Assembly (NCBI GenBank): GCA_051986465.1
Contig: JBPYFB010000392.1
Coordinates: 1 to 24,007, forward strand
Origin: DATEJJ01 sp051986465
GTDB lineage: Bacteria > Actinomycetota > Actinomycetes > Mycobacteriales > Micromonosporaceae
Direction: 5' to 3'
Length of the DNA stretch: 24,007 nucleotides
In this document: piece by piece, positions 1 to 6,781 of the stretch
Layout of the letters: the number at the start of each line of letters is the position of its first letter
Numbering within the stretch: the first letter of the stretch is position 1
Translations under genes and position numbers: made by a program
The notes under the pieces: model-generated
Databases searched by the model: none
What the model was told of the DNA's origin: nothing
The model's input: the letters and a program-made list of their open reading frames with translations, nothing else

Positions 1-236
1 CCCGAGTGGCGGTACGCCACCTTGGTCTGGCGCTTGTTGCCGGTCAGCGCGACCTTGCCGGCGTTGATGACGATCACGAAGTCGCCGGTGTCAACGTGCG
101 GCGCGAAGACCGGCTTGTGCTTGCCGCGCAGAAGGGTGGCGGCATGGGTCGCGAGGCGGCCCAGCACGACGTCGGACGCGTCGATGACGTGCCACTTACG
201 CTCGATCTCGCCCGGCTTCGGGCTGTAGGTACCCAC
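1..236 (-). CDS. rplM: 50S ribosomal protein L13 (5' part, cut by the window edge)
   Basis: L13 is an early-assembling large-subunit protein that binds 23S rRNA. The 78 visible codons contain the family hallmarks WHVIDASDVVLGRLAT, LLRGKHKP, HVDTGDFVIVINA and LTGNKRQTKVAYRHSG, in the usual order from the N terminus. I chose the GTG at 236 because the product then begins VGTYSPKPGEIERKWH, as actinobacterial L13 proteins do, and because an AAAGG-like ribosome site lies about 7 to 8 bases upstream. The gene continues beyond base 1, where rpsI would normally follow. Its own promoter is likely at 354-383, which fits an rplM-rpsI unit separate from the rpoA-rplQ block at the other end of the window. 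Identification is secure; only the 3' part is missing. Confidence 0.96.
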   Translation of the reverse strand, partial: MGTYSPKPGEIERKWHVIDASDVVLGRLATHAATLLRGKHKPVFAPHVDTGDFVIVINAGKVALTGNKRQTKVAYRHS

Positions 237-353
237 AGCTTTACCTTTTCTGCCGCAGTGTGTCGTTTGGTGGTGCGAACGCACGAACGCCTAGCCGGCG
301 CACAAATAGCCAGCGTACCCGTCAGGTCCGCCGGTATCGCACAACAGCCCACA

Positions 354-383
354 ACGATACCCGCACCTAGGGCACAGGGTCAA
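354..383 (-). promoter_or_regulatory. Probable housekeeping sigma promoter for rplM
   Basis: On the minus strand there is a -35 box TTGACC (383-378), an 18-bp spacer and a -10 box TATCGT (359-354). Both match the actinobacterial HrdB/SigA consensus well. Transcription would start near 347, leaving a leader of about 110 bases before the rplM GTG. A 7-bp inverted repeat (GGTATCG at 333-339 and CGATACC at 355-361) overlaps the -10 box and the predicted start site. The promoter is inferred from sequence only. Confidence 0.55.
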
Positions 384-809
384 AACGGCCCTGACCTGGG
401 CGCCCCGTTTGTGAGGCGCTCTTAGCAGGCCGGAAACATTTGAGTCGTCCGGGTGAAACCGCTTACGGGCACGATCCCGACATGGCCGATGTGGCGACAT
501 CAGATCTCCGGAGGGCACGGCGCGACGCGACGCCGCGACGCGCCCCACGCCGGGGGTATTGGCGCCGCCTGGCCATACTGGAGCCATCGCCAGGGAAAGG
601 GACGGCCCTGGCGGTGTTCGCCGAGTTGGCCACTCGGCATGGTGAGCTGCGGCGTGCCTCGGCGGGGGGACCGACCAGACACGCGGGCGCGACCTGGGAG
701 CGGATCCGCGCCACGCACGGTTCAGAGAGGTCGCGACCCGCGGACGACCGCCCTGGCATGCCGCAGCTCTACCCAACGGCTCCTGCCTCGCCCTGTTCCC
801 CCGCCCTCT

Positions 810-863
810 CTGGGGACCCCGGCTTCCCTGGGGACCCCGGCTTCCCTGGCGACCTCGGCTTTC
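810..863 (+). repeat. Three 18-bp tandem repeats
   Basis: Two perfect copies (810-827 and 828-845) begin CTGGGGACC and end GGCTTCC. A third, diverged copy follows (846-863, CTGGCGACC...). A degenerate fourth start, CTGGAGAG, runs into the ribosome site of the gene at 877. Read in the frame that ends at 880, the repeats would encode Gly-X-Y triplets (GDPGFP). On the minus strand they also give a Gly-Pro/Lys-rich reading. This probably reflects the repeat's composition rather than a collagen-like protein. Confidence 0.8.
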
Positions 864-876
864 CTGGAGAGCCTGG

Positions 877-1968
877 GTGAGTCTGGAGCCGTTGTCCGGC
901 TTCACCGTCGCGGTGACCGCGGACCGCCGCCGTGACGAGTTGGCAACCCTCCTGGAGCGGCACGGCGCCCGCGTGGTCCTCGCACCCGCCCTGCGGATCG
1001 TCCCGCTCGCCGACGACGCGGAACTGCGCGCGGCCACCATGTCCCTGGTCGAGCACCCGCCCGACGTGCTGGTCGCCTGCACCGGCATCGGCCTGCGCGG
1101 CTGGATGGAGGCGGCCGAGGGCTGGGGCCTCGCCGACCGGCTGCGCACCGCGCTGGGCGGCGCGTACGTGATCGCCCGCGGGTCGAAGGCGAAGGGCGCG
1201 CTGCGCGCGGCCGGCATGTCCGAGGCCTGGTCGCCCGCTTCGGAACAGTGCGAGGCGGTACAGGAGCACCTGCTCAAGCGCGGGGTCGCCGGGCAGCGGA
1301 TCGCCGTACAACTGCATGGCGAGCCCCAGCCGGAGTTCTGCAGCGCACTGGCCGCCGCGGGCGCCGAGGTGGTCGAGGTCTCCGTGTACCGGTGGTTGCC
1401 GCCGCCCGACCCGACCCCGCTGCGGCGCCTGGTCGACCTCGCCACCAACCGCCTCGTCGACGCGGTGACCTTCACCTCGGCACCGGCGGTCGGCGCGCTG
1501 CTCGAGGTCGCCGGCCCCGAGCTACCGATACTGCTGGACGCGCTGCGCAGCGATGTCCTCGCCGCCTGCGTCGGTCCGGTGACCGCCGACCCGCTGGTGC
1601 GCCGCGGGATTCCGGTGGTCGCACCGCGCCGTGCCCGGCTCGGCGCGCTGGTCCGCGAACTCGTCGACGAGCTACCCAAGCGCGCGCCCACGTTGCACGT
1701 GGCGGGCCAGGAGGTCACGCTGCGCGGGCACGCCGCAGTCGTCGACGGTGCACTGCGGCCGCTGGCGCCGGCCCCCATGGCGGTACTGCGTGCCCTGGCT
1801 GCGGCACCCGGGCGAGTACTGTCGCGGGCCGCGCTGCTGACCGCCCTGCCGCGCGGCGCCGACGAGCACGCCGTGGAGATGGCGGTCGCTCGCCTGCGCG
1901 CCGCTCTCGGCGGCTCCAACTATGTGCAGACCGTGGTGAAACGGGGCTACCGCCTGCGAGTGGATTAG
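877..1968 (+). CDS. Uroporphyrinogen-III synthase-like protein fused to a C-terminal winged-helix domain
   Basis: The protein has 363 residues. Residues about 7-265 match the two-lobed HemD fold as seen in actinobacterial homologues: GFTVAVTADRRRDEL at the start, VLVACTGIGLRGWMEAA, the linker stretch VQLHGEP, and TFTSAPAVGALLE. Residues about 275-363 are an OmpR/PhoB-type winged helix, with a likely recognition helix near 329-345 and the closing wing KRGYRLRV. HemD cyclises hydroxymethylbilane to uroporphyrinogen III, but this fused form is widely annotated as both synthase and regulator, and whether the enzyme domain is catalytic is unknown. GTG 877 is chosen because GGAGAG (866-871) lies 5 bases upstream. 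No heme or siroheme genes flank it. It converges on the conservon GTPase gene, their stop codons overlapping at TTAG (1965-1968), with no terminator between them. Confidence 0.85.
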   Translation: MSLEPLSGFTVAVTADRRRDELATLLERHGARVVLAPALRIVPLADDAELRAATMSLVEHPPDVLVACTGIGLRGWMEAAEGWGLADRLRTALGGAYVIARGSKAKGALRAAGMSEAWSPASEQCEAVQEHLLKRGVAGQRIAVQLHGEPQPEFCSALAAAGAEVVEVSVYRWLPPPDPTPLRRLVDLATNRLVDAVTFTSAPAVGALLEVAGPELPILLDALRSDVLAACVGPVTADPLVRRGIPVVAPRRARLGALVRELVDELPKRAPTLHVAGQEVTLRGHAAVVDGALRPLAPAPMAVLRALAAAPGRVLSRAALLTALPRGADEHAVEMAVARLRAALGGSNYVQTVVKRGYRLRVD

Positions 1969-2573
1969 CGGACGGTAGCCCTGGCGCGATCGAGGCGCAG
2001 CGACTGGATCGCGTGCTCGACCAACCCGATCAGTACCGCCTTCGCGGACTCGCGCTGCCGCGCGTCGCAGAGCACCAGCGGTACCTCCGGTGCGATCGCG
2101 AGCGCCTCGCGTACCTCCTCGGCCGCGTACCGGGGGGCGTAGTCGAAGCAGTTGACCGCGACGAGGTACGGCAGCCGCCGGCTCTCGAAGAAGTCGATCG
2201 GGGCGAAGCTGTCGGACACCCGCCGCGTATCGACGAGCACCACGGCGCCGACCGCACCCCGCATCAGCTCATCCCACATGAACCAGAAGCGCGTCTGTCC
2301 GGGCGTGCCGAACAGGTACAGGATGAGGTCTTCCGCCATGGTGATGCGGCCGAAGTCCATCGCGACGGTGGTCGTTCCCTTGCCAGGTACCTTCGACGGA
2401 TCGTCGATGCCGACGCCTGCCGAGGTCATCACGGCCTCGGTGGTCAGCGGTTCGATCTCCGAAACGCAGCCGACCAGGGTGGTCTTGCCGACTCCGAAGC
2501 CACCGGCAATAACAATCTTCGCGGACGTTATCGCCGTGGGGTGACGGCGTCTGTCATATCCTGCGGAGTCCAC
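1965..2573 (-). CDS. cvnD: Conservon small GTPase (CvnD-like ATP/GTP-binding protein)
   Basis: This 202-residue protein is the GTPase of an actinobacterial conservon. Visible motifs are the P-loop GGFGVGKTT (residues 24-32), the switch-II equivalent LFGTPGQ (88-93), where the usual DxxG aspartate is replaced, the NCFD base-recognition motif (141-144, for NKxD), and a CDAR segment (169-172). Conservon GTPases resemble MglA and Ras-like proteins and act at the membrane with the kinase-like sensor, the roadblock protein and the DUF742 protein. The GTG start at 2573 overlaps the end of the DUF742 gene by 20 bases; a slightly later start is possible because the first 15 residues are not conserved. 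It is the last gene of the operon and meets the HemD-like gene tail to tail. Confidence 0.93.
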   Translation of the reverse strand: MDSAGYDRRRHPTAITSAKIVIAGGFGVGKTTLVGCVSEIEPLTTEAVMTSAGVGIDDPSKVPGKGTTTVAMDFGRITMAEDLILYLFGTPGQTRFWFMWDELMRGAVGAVVLVDTRRVSDSFAPIDFFESRRLPYLVAVNCFDYAPRYAAEEVREALAIAPEVPLVLCDARQRESAKAVLIGLVEHAIQSLRLDRARATVR

Positions 2574-2913
2574 TCAGCACCCTCTCCAGCACTTCCATCC
2601 GATCGTCATCCTCCGCCTGCATCGGCTCGTGCAGGGCGAGAAGGCCGTCGGTGACCATGTCGGCAACGAGAACGCGCGCCACCCCCAGTGGCAGGCGCGT
2701 GTACGCGGCGACCTCCGCCAGCGACTGTGCCCGCCCATCACACAACGATGCGATGACCTGCTTGTCGCGGCCGGCGAAGCGCGCCTCCTGCTGACCGCGT
2801 CCGGTAGTGAGCAAAATCGCTTCCAAGGCGATTTCGCGCTGGGGTTCGGTGCGGCCACGCGTGACCGCGTAAGGACGTACCAGCGCACCGCGCGGATCCT
2901 CTCCGGTCTCCAC
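2554..2913 (-). CDS. cvnC: DUF742 family protein of a conservon (CvnC-like)
   Basis: The protein has 119 residues and is typical of DUF742. It has VRPYAVTRGRTEP near the N terminus, then a winged-helix-like region with QVIASLCDGRAQSLAEVAAYTRLPLGVARVLVADM, and ends GLRRI. The family sits between the roadblock and GTPase genes of conservons and is thought to link them; its biochemical role is not settled. GTG 2913 is preceded in frame by a stop codon and has a purine-rich GGGGGGTGAG ribosome site about 9 bases upstream. The gene overlaps the following GTPase gene by 20 bases, which suggests coupled translation. Confidence 0.92.
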   Translation of the reverse strand: METGEDPRGALVRPYAVTRGRTEPQREIALEAILLTTGRGQQEARFAGRDKQVIASLCDGRAQSLAEVAAYTRLPLGVARVLVADMVTDGLLALHEPMQAEDDDRMEVLERVLSGLRRI

Positions 2914-2966
2914 GGCTTCATCTCACCCCCCTCGCTCATCACGAGCCCACACCGAATAAGAACGGT

Positions 2967-3380
2967 TCAACCCGCGGGCGACAGGCTCTGGCGCGGCGCG
3001 GGGATCAGGGACTGGCCGACCCGGTCGACGAGAAGCGCCATCTCGTACCCGACCTGGCCGACGTCGCACGAACGGCTGGCGAGTACGGCGAGGCACGAGC
3101 CGTCGCTGATCGACATCAGGAACAGGTACCCGCTGTCCATCTCGATGATGGTCTGCTGTACCGCTCCGCCATTGAAGTATCGGGAAGTACCCTCCGTCAG
3201 GCTCACCACGCCGGCCGCGATGGCGGCGAGCTGCTCGGCCCGTTCCTCGGGCAGTCCGCGGGAGCCAGCCAGCAGGAGCCCGTCCGCGGAGACGGCCACC
3301 ACGTGGGCGATCCCCGCGACATGGTCGGCGAAATTGGTCAAGAGCCAGCCCATGTTCTCCAGGGTCCGTGGGCTCGTCAT
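2967..3380 (-). CDS. cvnB: Roadblock/LC7 domain protein of a conservon (CvnB-like)
   Basis: This 137-residue protein is a single roadblock/LC7 domain. It begins LENMGWLLTNFADHVAGIAHVVAVSADGLLLAGSRGLP, continues with EQLAAIAAGVVSLTEGTSRYFNGG, and has the strand pair QTIIEMDSGYLFLMSISDGSCLAVLAS. Such proteins bind small GTPases and act as scaffolds or activators, so the partner is probably the CvnD-like GTPase two genes downstream. The ATG at 3380 overlaps the kinase stop codon in an ATGA arrangement (3377-3380). A gap of about 53 bases separates it from the DUF742 gene. Confidence 0.94.
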   Translation of the reverse strand: MTSPRTLENMGWLLTNFADHVAGIAHVVAVSADGLLLAGSRGLPEERAEQLAAIAAGVVSLTEGTSRYFNGGAVQQTIIEMDSGYLFLMSISDGSCLAVLASRSCDVGQVGYEMALLVDRVGQSLIPAPRQSLSPAG

Positions 3381-6286
3381 CGGTTTGTCTCCTTGTCAGC
3401 CTGCCGCTGGTCGTTCTGCGGTCGTGCGTCATCCCCGCCGCGACCGCGCTGCACACCCCGGTGGTATGCGGACAGCAGCCCGCGTACCTCCTCCGGGCTG
3501 CGCCGCGTGCTGCGGTTGACGGGGTGTGTCTCGACTCCGCCGGGCACGAGCTGCGCGGCGGGTACCCGCTTGGGTAGCCCGGAGCGGGTCGTGCCGGATG
3601 TCGACGGCTGGGATGCCGCGGCCGCCGCTCGCCAACCGTCGTCCGCCGCGGTGCGCCAGCCTGTTTCGGCGTCCATCGGCGGCCCCGAAGGCACCGGCGG
3701 TGCCGGTGGTACCGGCGCGGCGGCCGGCACTCGCGGCGGCAGAGGTGGTGGCGCCGCCGCCGCGGGCGGTACCGGCGCCGTGGGCAGGTACGGGGCCGGC
3801 ACGGTGGGCCGGCTGGCCGGGGCGGGAGGCGGCGGTACGGACGCCGAAGCCGCGGGAGCCGGTGCCCCCCGGAACGCGGACGCGGACAACTCGTCGGAGG
3901 GCGTGTGGCTGCGGAACCAGACCGCTTCCATGGCGCGGAAGATCGGCAGCTCGGCGGTCTCGTCCGCGCGCACCTGCCGCTGCGCGCCGCTCGGGTAGCT
4001 GAGCGCGTCGATCACCGCGGGCGCGGGTACGGCGGGCATGGGCGCGGCAGGCACGGGCGCGGCGCGCAGCGGTACCGAGGTGGTCGGCCAGCCGCCGTTG
4101 CTCTCGACACCATGCGACCAGCCGTTGACGGTGACGGCACCGAGCGGCGCCCCGGCGCCCACCCGTACGTCCTCCGGCGGGGCGCCGGGGGACACGAGTC
4201 CGGGCAGCGACGGCATCGGCCAGCCCGGCGGATCGGGCGACGGGCCGCGCTCCACGGCGAGAATGCTCCGCGGCCGCGGCAGCACCGGCTCCCGCCCGCG
4301 CACCCGGGGCAGAATCAGCACCTGGGTGGGGAGTGTGACGACGGTGATCGTGCCACCGTCCGGGTTGGGGCGCAGTTCCACCTTGAAGCCGTGCCGCCCG
4401 GCCAGCCGCGCCACGACCGCGAGACCCATCATCCGGAACGAGGCCACGTCGACCGTCGGCGGTTGCGCCAGCCGGTGGTTGAGCATCGCCATCTGTTCGG
4501 GGGTCATGCCGAGGCCGCGGTCCTCGATCTGCATCAGCACGTAGTCGCCGATCCGGCGCGCGTCCACGACCACGGCGCTCTGCGGCGGCGAGAAGCGGGT
4601 GGCGTTGTCGAGCAGCTCCGCGAGCAGCCGCACGACGTCGTTGACGACGAGCGCGGTGATCGACACATCCTGGTCGATGGTGGCGAACTCGATGCGGTTG
4701 TACAGCTCCACTTCGGACTGTGCGGCGCGGACCACGTCGACGAGCAGGGCGTCATCGCGCCGGGGGCTGCTCGAGTCGGCGCCGGCGAGGATGAGCAGGT
4801 TCTCGTCGTTGCGGCGCATCCGGGTGGCGAGGTGGTCGAGCCCGAAGAGCCGGGACAGGCGCTTCGGGTCCTCTTCACTGCGCTCGATGTTGTCCAGCTC
4901 GCCGATCATGCGGTCGACCAGCGTCTGCGAGCGCCGGGCCAGGTTGAGGAACATCGCCGACACCGAGGCGCGCAGGGCGGCCTGCTCGGCCGCGACGCGT
5001 ACCGCTTCCCGGTGGACCACGTTGAAGGCCTGGGCCACCTGCCCGACCTCGTCGCGGGTGTCAATCTGAATCGGGTCGACGATCTGCCTGGCGATCTCCT
5101 CCGGACTGTCCTCACCGAAGTCCGGTATATCGCGCAGCCGCGCGACGGCCTCGGGAAGATCGCGCTCAGCCACGGCCAGCGCGCCCTCGCGCAGGCCGAA
5201 CAGCGAGCGCACCATCGACCGCGCGATCATCGCGGCGAGCAGGATCGCGATGACGAGCACGACGATGACGATCGCCGATTCGATGACGACCTCGCGGATC
5301 ACCAGGTTCTCTTGCGTCTTGGCCTGCGCGAGTACGCCCACGTCGAGTTGCTGTTCGGTCCAGCGCATCAGGTCGACGACGGCGCCGATCGACGATGTCA
5401 GTTCGGTGACGAGCAGCTTGGGCGTGCCACCAACCGAGCGGGCCATCTGGTCGGCGGTGTGGTCGGCGAGCGCGACGGCGTCACCGGTCAGGGTTGCATC
5501 CACCAGATCCAACTGGGCCTGGGAGGCGGCCAGGTTGAACGAGCTCAGCGCGGCCTGCTGGCCGGTGAGGGTGGCCACGAACGCGCCGAACTGTTGCTGG
5601 TCGATCCGGCCGGAGTGCAAAGCGGCGTACCCCACCGCCTCCTCCTGTGCCGCCTGCGCCTTCGCCTCCGCGAACGCAGCCTTGGCCCGCAGCATGTTGG
5701 CGACTGTCGTGTTACCCGCCATCTGAGCGAGTTCGCCGTGGTAGGCGACGAGGTCGTCGATGACGACCGTGTATCGGGCCACCACCTCGGCGACGGAGAT
5801 GCCCCGTCGGGTCTGCACCTGCTGCCGCAGGGTATCCAGCGTGCCCAGTTGCTGGTCGATCCGGCTGAGGCGGGCGCGCACCTGTGTGGACAGCCCGTTG
5901 ATTCCGGTGCGGTGCCTGCTGTACGCGGCGCTGGCAGCCTCGGTCTGCTGCACCTGGCCCTCGTACGTCGCTGCCTTTTGCGCCGGATTGCCGAGCAGGG
6001 TCGCCCCGGTCATGCGCTCCTTCTGGAGCTGATCGGTAGTTTCCGAAACATCCGCGGAGAGCACGGTCAGGGACTTGATCGTTTCGGCGGACAGCGCCCG
6101 CTTGCCGCTGTCGACCAGCAGCACAGCAGAGAGAGCCACGACCGCGATGAGCGGCACCAGCAAAAGAACACCCAGTTTGGCGCGGATCCGCGCATCACGC
6201 AGGGAAAACCGTCGCCTCGACGATGTCCTCCGCGGACGTGTCGGCTCCTTGCGGGATTTCGCGGGCGTACCCGTGCGCGAAGTCAC
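3377..6286 (-). CDS. cvnA: Nitrate/nitrite-sensing-type membrane histidine kinase of a conservon (CvnA-like)
   Basis: From the preferred start this is 969 residues; the numbers below count from an upstream TTG at 6322, 12 codons longer. A basic cytoplasmic start leads to TM1 (about 50-70), then a helical extracytoplasmic domain of the NIT type (about 85-335, with QKERMTGATLL), TM2 (about 347-369) and HAMP (about 370-445). An ATPase domain follows with N-box ELLDNATRFSPP (569-580), G1 DRGLGM (601-606) and G2-like MGLAVVARLAGRHG (632-645). The last 300 residues are a Pro/Ala-rich, presumably disordered tail ending in a conserved basic segment. I see no classical H-box, which is common in conservon kinases. 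GTG 6286 is preferred because GAGAGGG lies about 6 bases upstream and because a short ORF ends in TGA overlapping it. The last four bases are shared with the roadblock gene. Confidence 0.92.
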   Translation of the reverse strand: MTSRTGTPAKSRKEPTRPRRTSSRRRFSLRDARIRAKLGVLLLVPLIAVVALSAVLLVDSGKRALSAETIKSLTVLSADVSETTDQLQKERMTGATLLGNPAQKAATYEGQVQQTEAASAAYSRHRTGINGLSTQVRARLSRIDQQLGTLDTLRQQVQTRRGISVAEVVARYTVVIDDLVAYHGELAQMAGNTTVANMLRAKAAFAEAKAQAAQEEAVGYAALHSGRIDQQQFGAFVATLTGQQAALSSFNLAASQAQLDLVDATLTGDAVALADHTADQMARSVGGTPKLLVTELTSSIGAVVDLMRWTEQQLDVGVLAQAKTQENLVIREVVIESAIVIVVLVIAILLAAMIARSMVRSLFGLREGALAVAERDLPEAVARLRDIPDFGEDSPEEIARQIVDPIQIDTRDEVGQVAQAFNVVHREAVRVAAEQAALRASVSAMFLNLARRSQTLVDRMIGELDNIERSEEDPKRLSRLFGLDHLATRMRRNDENLLILAGADSSSPRRDDALLVDVVRAAQSEVELYNRIEFATIDQDVSITALVVNDVVRLLAELLDNATRFSPPQSAVVVDARRIGDYVLMQIEDRGLGMTPEQMAMLNHRLAQPPTVDVASFRMMGLAVVARLAGRHGFKVELRPNPDGGTITVVTLPTQVLILPRVRGREPVLPRPRSILAVERGPSPDPPGWPMPSLPGLVSPGAPPEDVRVGAGAPLGAVTVNGWSHGVESNGGWPTTSVPLRAAPVPAAPMPAVPAPAVIDALSYPSGAQRQVRADETAELPIFRAMEAVWFRSHTPSDELSASAFRGAPAPAASASVPPPPAPASRPTVPAPYLPTAPVPPAAAAPPPLPPRVPAAAPVPPAPPVPSGPPMDAETGWRTAADDGWRAAAAASQPSTSGTTRSGLPKRVPAAQLVPGGVETHPVNRSTRRSPEEVRGLLSAYHRGVQRGRGGDDARPQNDQRQADKETNR

Positions 6287-6342
6287 ATTCCACCCTCTCG
6301 TCCACGAATGCGATACCCGCAAGCCGCGATGGTCGCGCTCAC
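6283..6342 (-). CDS. Possible 19-codon leader ORF coupled to the conservon kinase
   Basis: A strong ribosome site, GGAGGA (6354-6349), is followed 6 bases later by GTG at 6342. An ATG at 6348 directly abuts the ribosome site and is in the same frame. The frame runs for 19 codons (SATIAACGYRIRGREGGM after the first residue) and stops at a TGA (6285-6283) inside the GTGA that starts the kinase. The arrangement suggests translation of the leader feeding the kinase start. No similarity to a known leader peptide is recognised, and such a short frame can occur by chance. Confidence 0.35.
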   Translation of the reverse strand: MSATIAACGYRIRGREGGM

Positions 6343-6468
6343 GATCATTCCTCCGTCACGCTCCGGCCAGCGTTGAACCTTCCGGAGGCACCTTGGACGC
6401 GTCACCGGGAGGACATTCGGCACGGCCGCGATTTCATCACGCCGACGACCGTCAACGGAAGACCGGAG

Positions 6469-6497
6469 AGACTAGGAAGCACGCCCAATTAGCACAA
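6469..6497 (-). promoter_or_regulatory. Candidate promoter of the conservon operon
   Basis: On the minus strand TTGTGC (6497-6492) and TAGTCT (6474-6469) are separated by exactly 17 bp. The start would lie near 6462, about 120 bases before the leader ORF and about 175 before the kinase GTG. It is the best-spaced pair I found upstream of the kinase, but both boxes are only moderate matches. Confidence 0.35.
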
Positions 6498-6698
6498 CCC
6501 CCCATCCGGTTTTACTCCGTTGGGCCCAAGGGGTGGCCGTGAGCAGTACATATGCGACGGAGGGCGGTGCCGAACCCGGGCCCAGTTCACGCAGTTGTAA
6601 CAGAACTCTGATGTATGACTATATGTACAACTCGCGATACGTGTTGTAGTTGTTACACCGTACGCGGTGTCGCGGCCCTAGAGCTGGCGATCCGCGCC

Positions 6699-6727
6699 TT
6701 GACCCGCGCCCGGCGGGTTGGCAAGGT
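6699..6727 (+). promoter_or_regulatory. Candidate promoter of the type-1 binding-protein gene
   Basis: TTGACC (6699-6704), a 17-bp spacer and CAAGGT (6722-6727) match actinobacterial housekeeping promoters. Transcription would begin near 6734, giving a leader of about 48 bases that contains the ribosome site AAGGAAGG ahead of GTG 6782. Confidence 0.45.
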
Positions 6728-6781
6728 TGGATCGCCCCAGCCGTCCATATGAGACACGGCTGTCCAAAGGAAGGATGCGAG

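Larger units (their letters stand above)
237..876. other. 640-bp intergenic region between rplM and the HemD-like gene
   Basis: This stretch separates two divergently transcribed genes. It holds the probable rplM promoter (354-383), a weak plus-strand promoter candidate (TTGAGT at 440-445, 18 bp, TACGGG at 464-469), and 18-bp tandem repeats at 810-863. An open frame at 440-880 (TTG start, 146 codons) ends in TGA overlapping the GTG at 877. Its share of G or C at third positions, about 73% by hand count, is well below that of the clear genes here. It resembles no family I know. I therefore treat the region as non-coding, with low residual doubt about that frame. Confidence 0.5.
6349..6781. other. 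Divergent intergenic region between the conservon and the transporter island
   Basis: This region of about 430 bp has no convincing gene. It holds the candidate conservon promoter (6469-6497, minus) and the candidate promoter of the first binding-protein gene (6699-6727, plus). Between them is a noticeably AT-rich patch (about 6594-6656) with an inverted repeat TACAAC (6626-6631), 11 bases, GTTGTA (6643-6648). Outside that, the related sequences AGTTGTAAC (6594-6602) and AGTTGTTAC (6648-6656) flank the patch. Such AT-rich symmetry in a GC-rich genome suggests a regulator site. Confidence 0.5.

Noticed and set aside
440..880. Possible 146-codon gene ahead of the HemD-like gene
   Set aside because: TTG start, third-position GC about 73% against clearly higher values in neighbours, no family match. 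Kept only as a low-interest finding because of the GTGA overlap.
291..1919. Long minus-strand frame of 542 codons opposite the HemD-like gene
   Set aside because: Arg/Ser/Ala-rich, no family resemblance, antisense to a clearly conserved protein; a typical high-GC shadow frame.
1248..2654. Plus-strand frame of 468 codons across the HemD-like and CvnD-like genes
   Set aside because: Overlaps the HemD-like gene in a second frame, runs antisense to CvnD, and encodes low-complexity Arg/Ala sequence.
6286..6322. TTG 6322 as the kinase start
   Set aside because: No ribosome site before it; GTG 6286 has GAGAGGG at proper distance. Not fully excluded.
3905..6376. Plus-strand frame of 823 codons opposite the conservon kinase
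   Set aside because: His/Arg/Asp-rich composition is what antisense of a high-GC gene gives; the minus-strand kinase has all its domain motifs.
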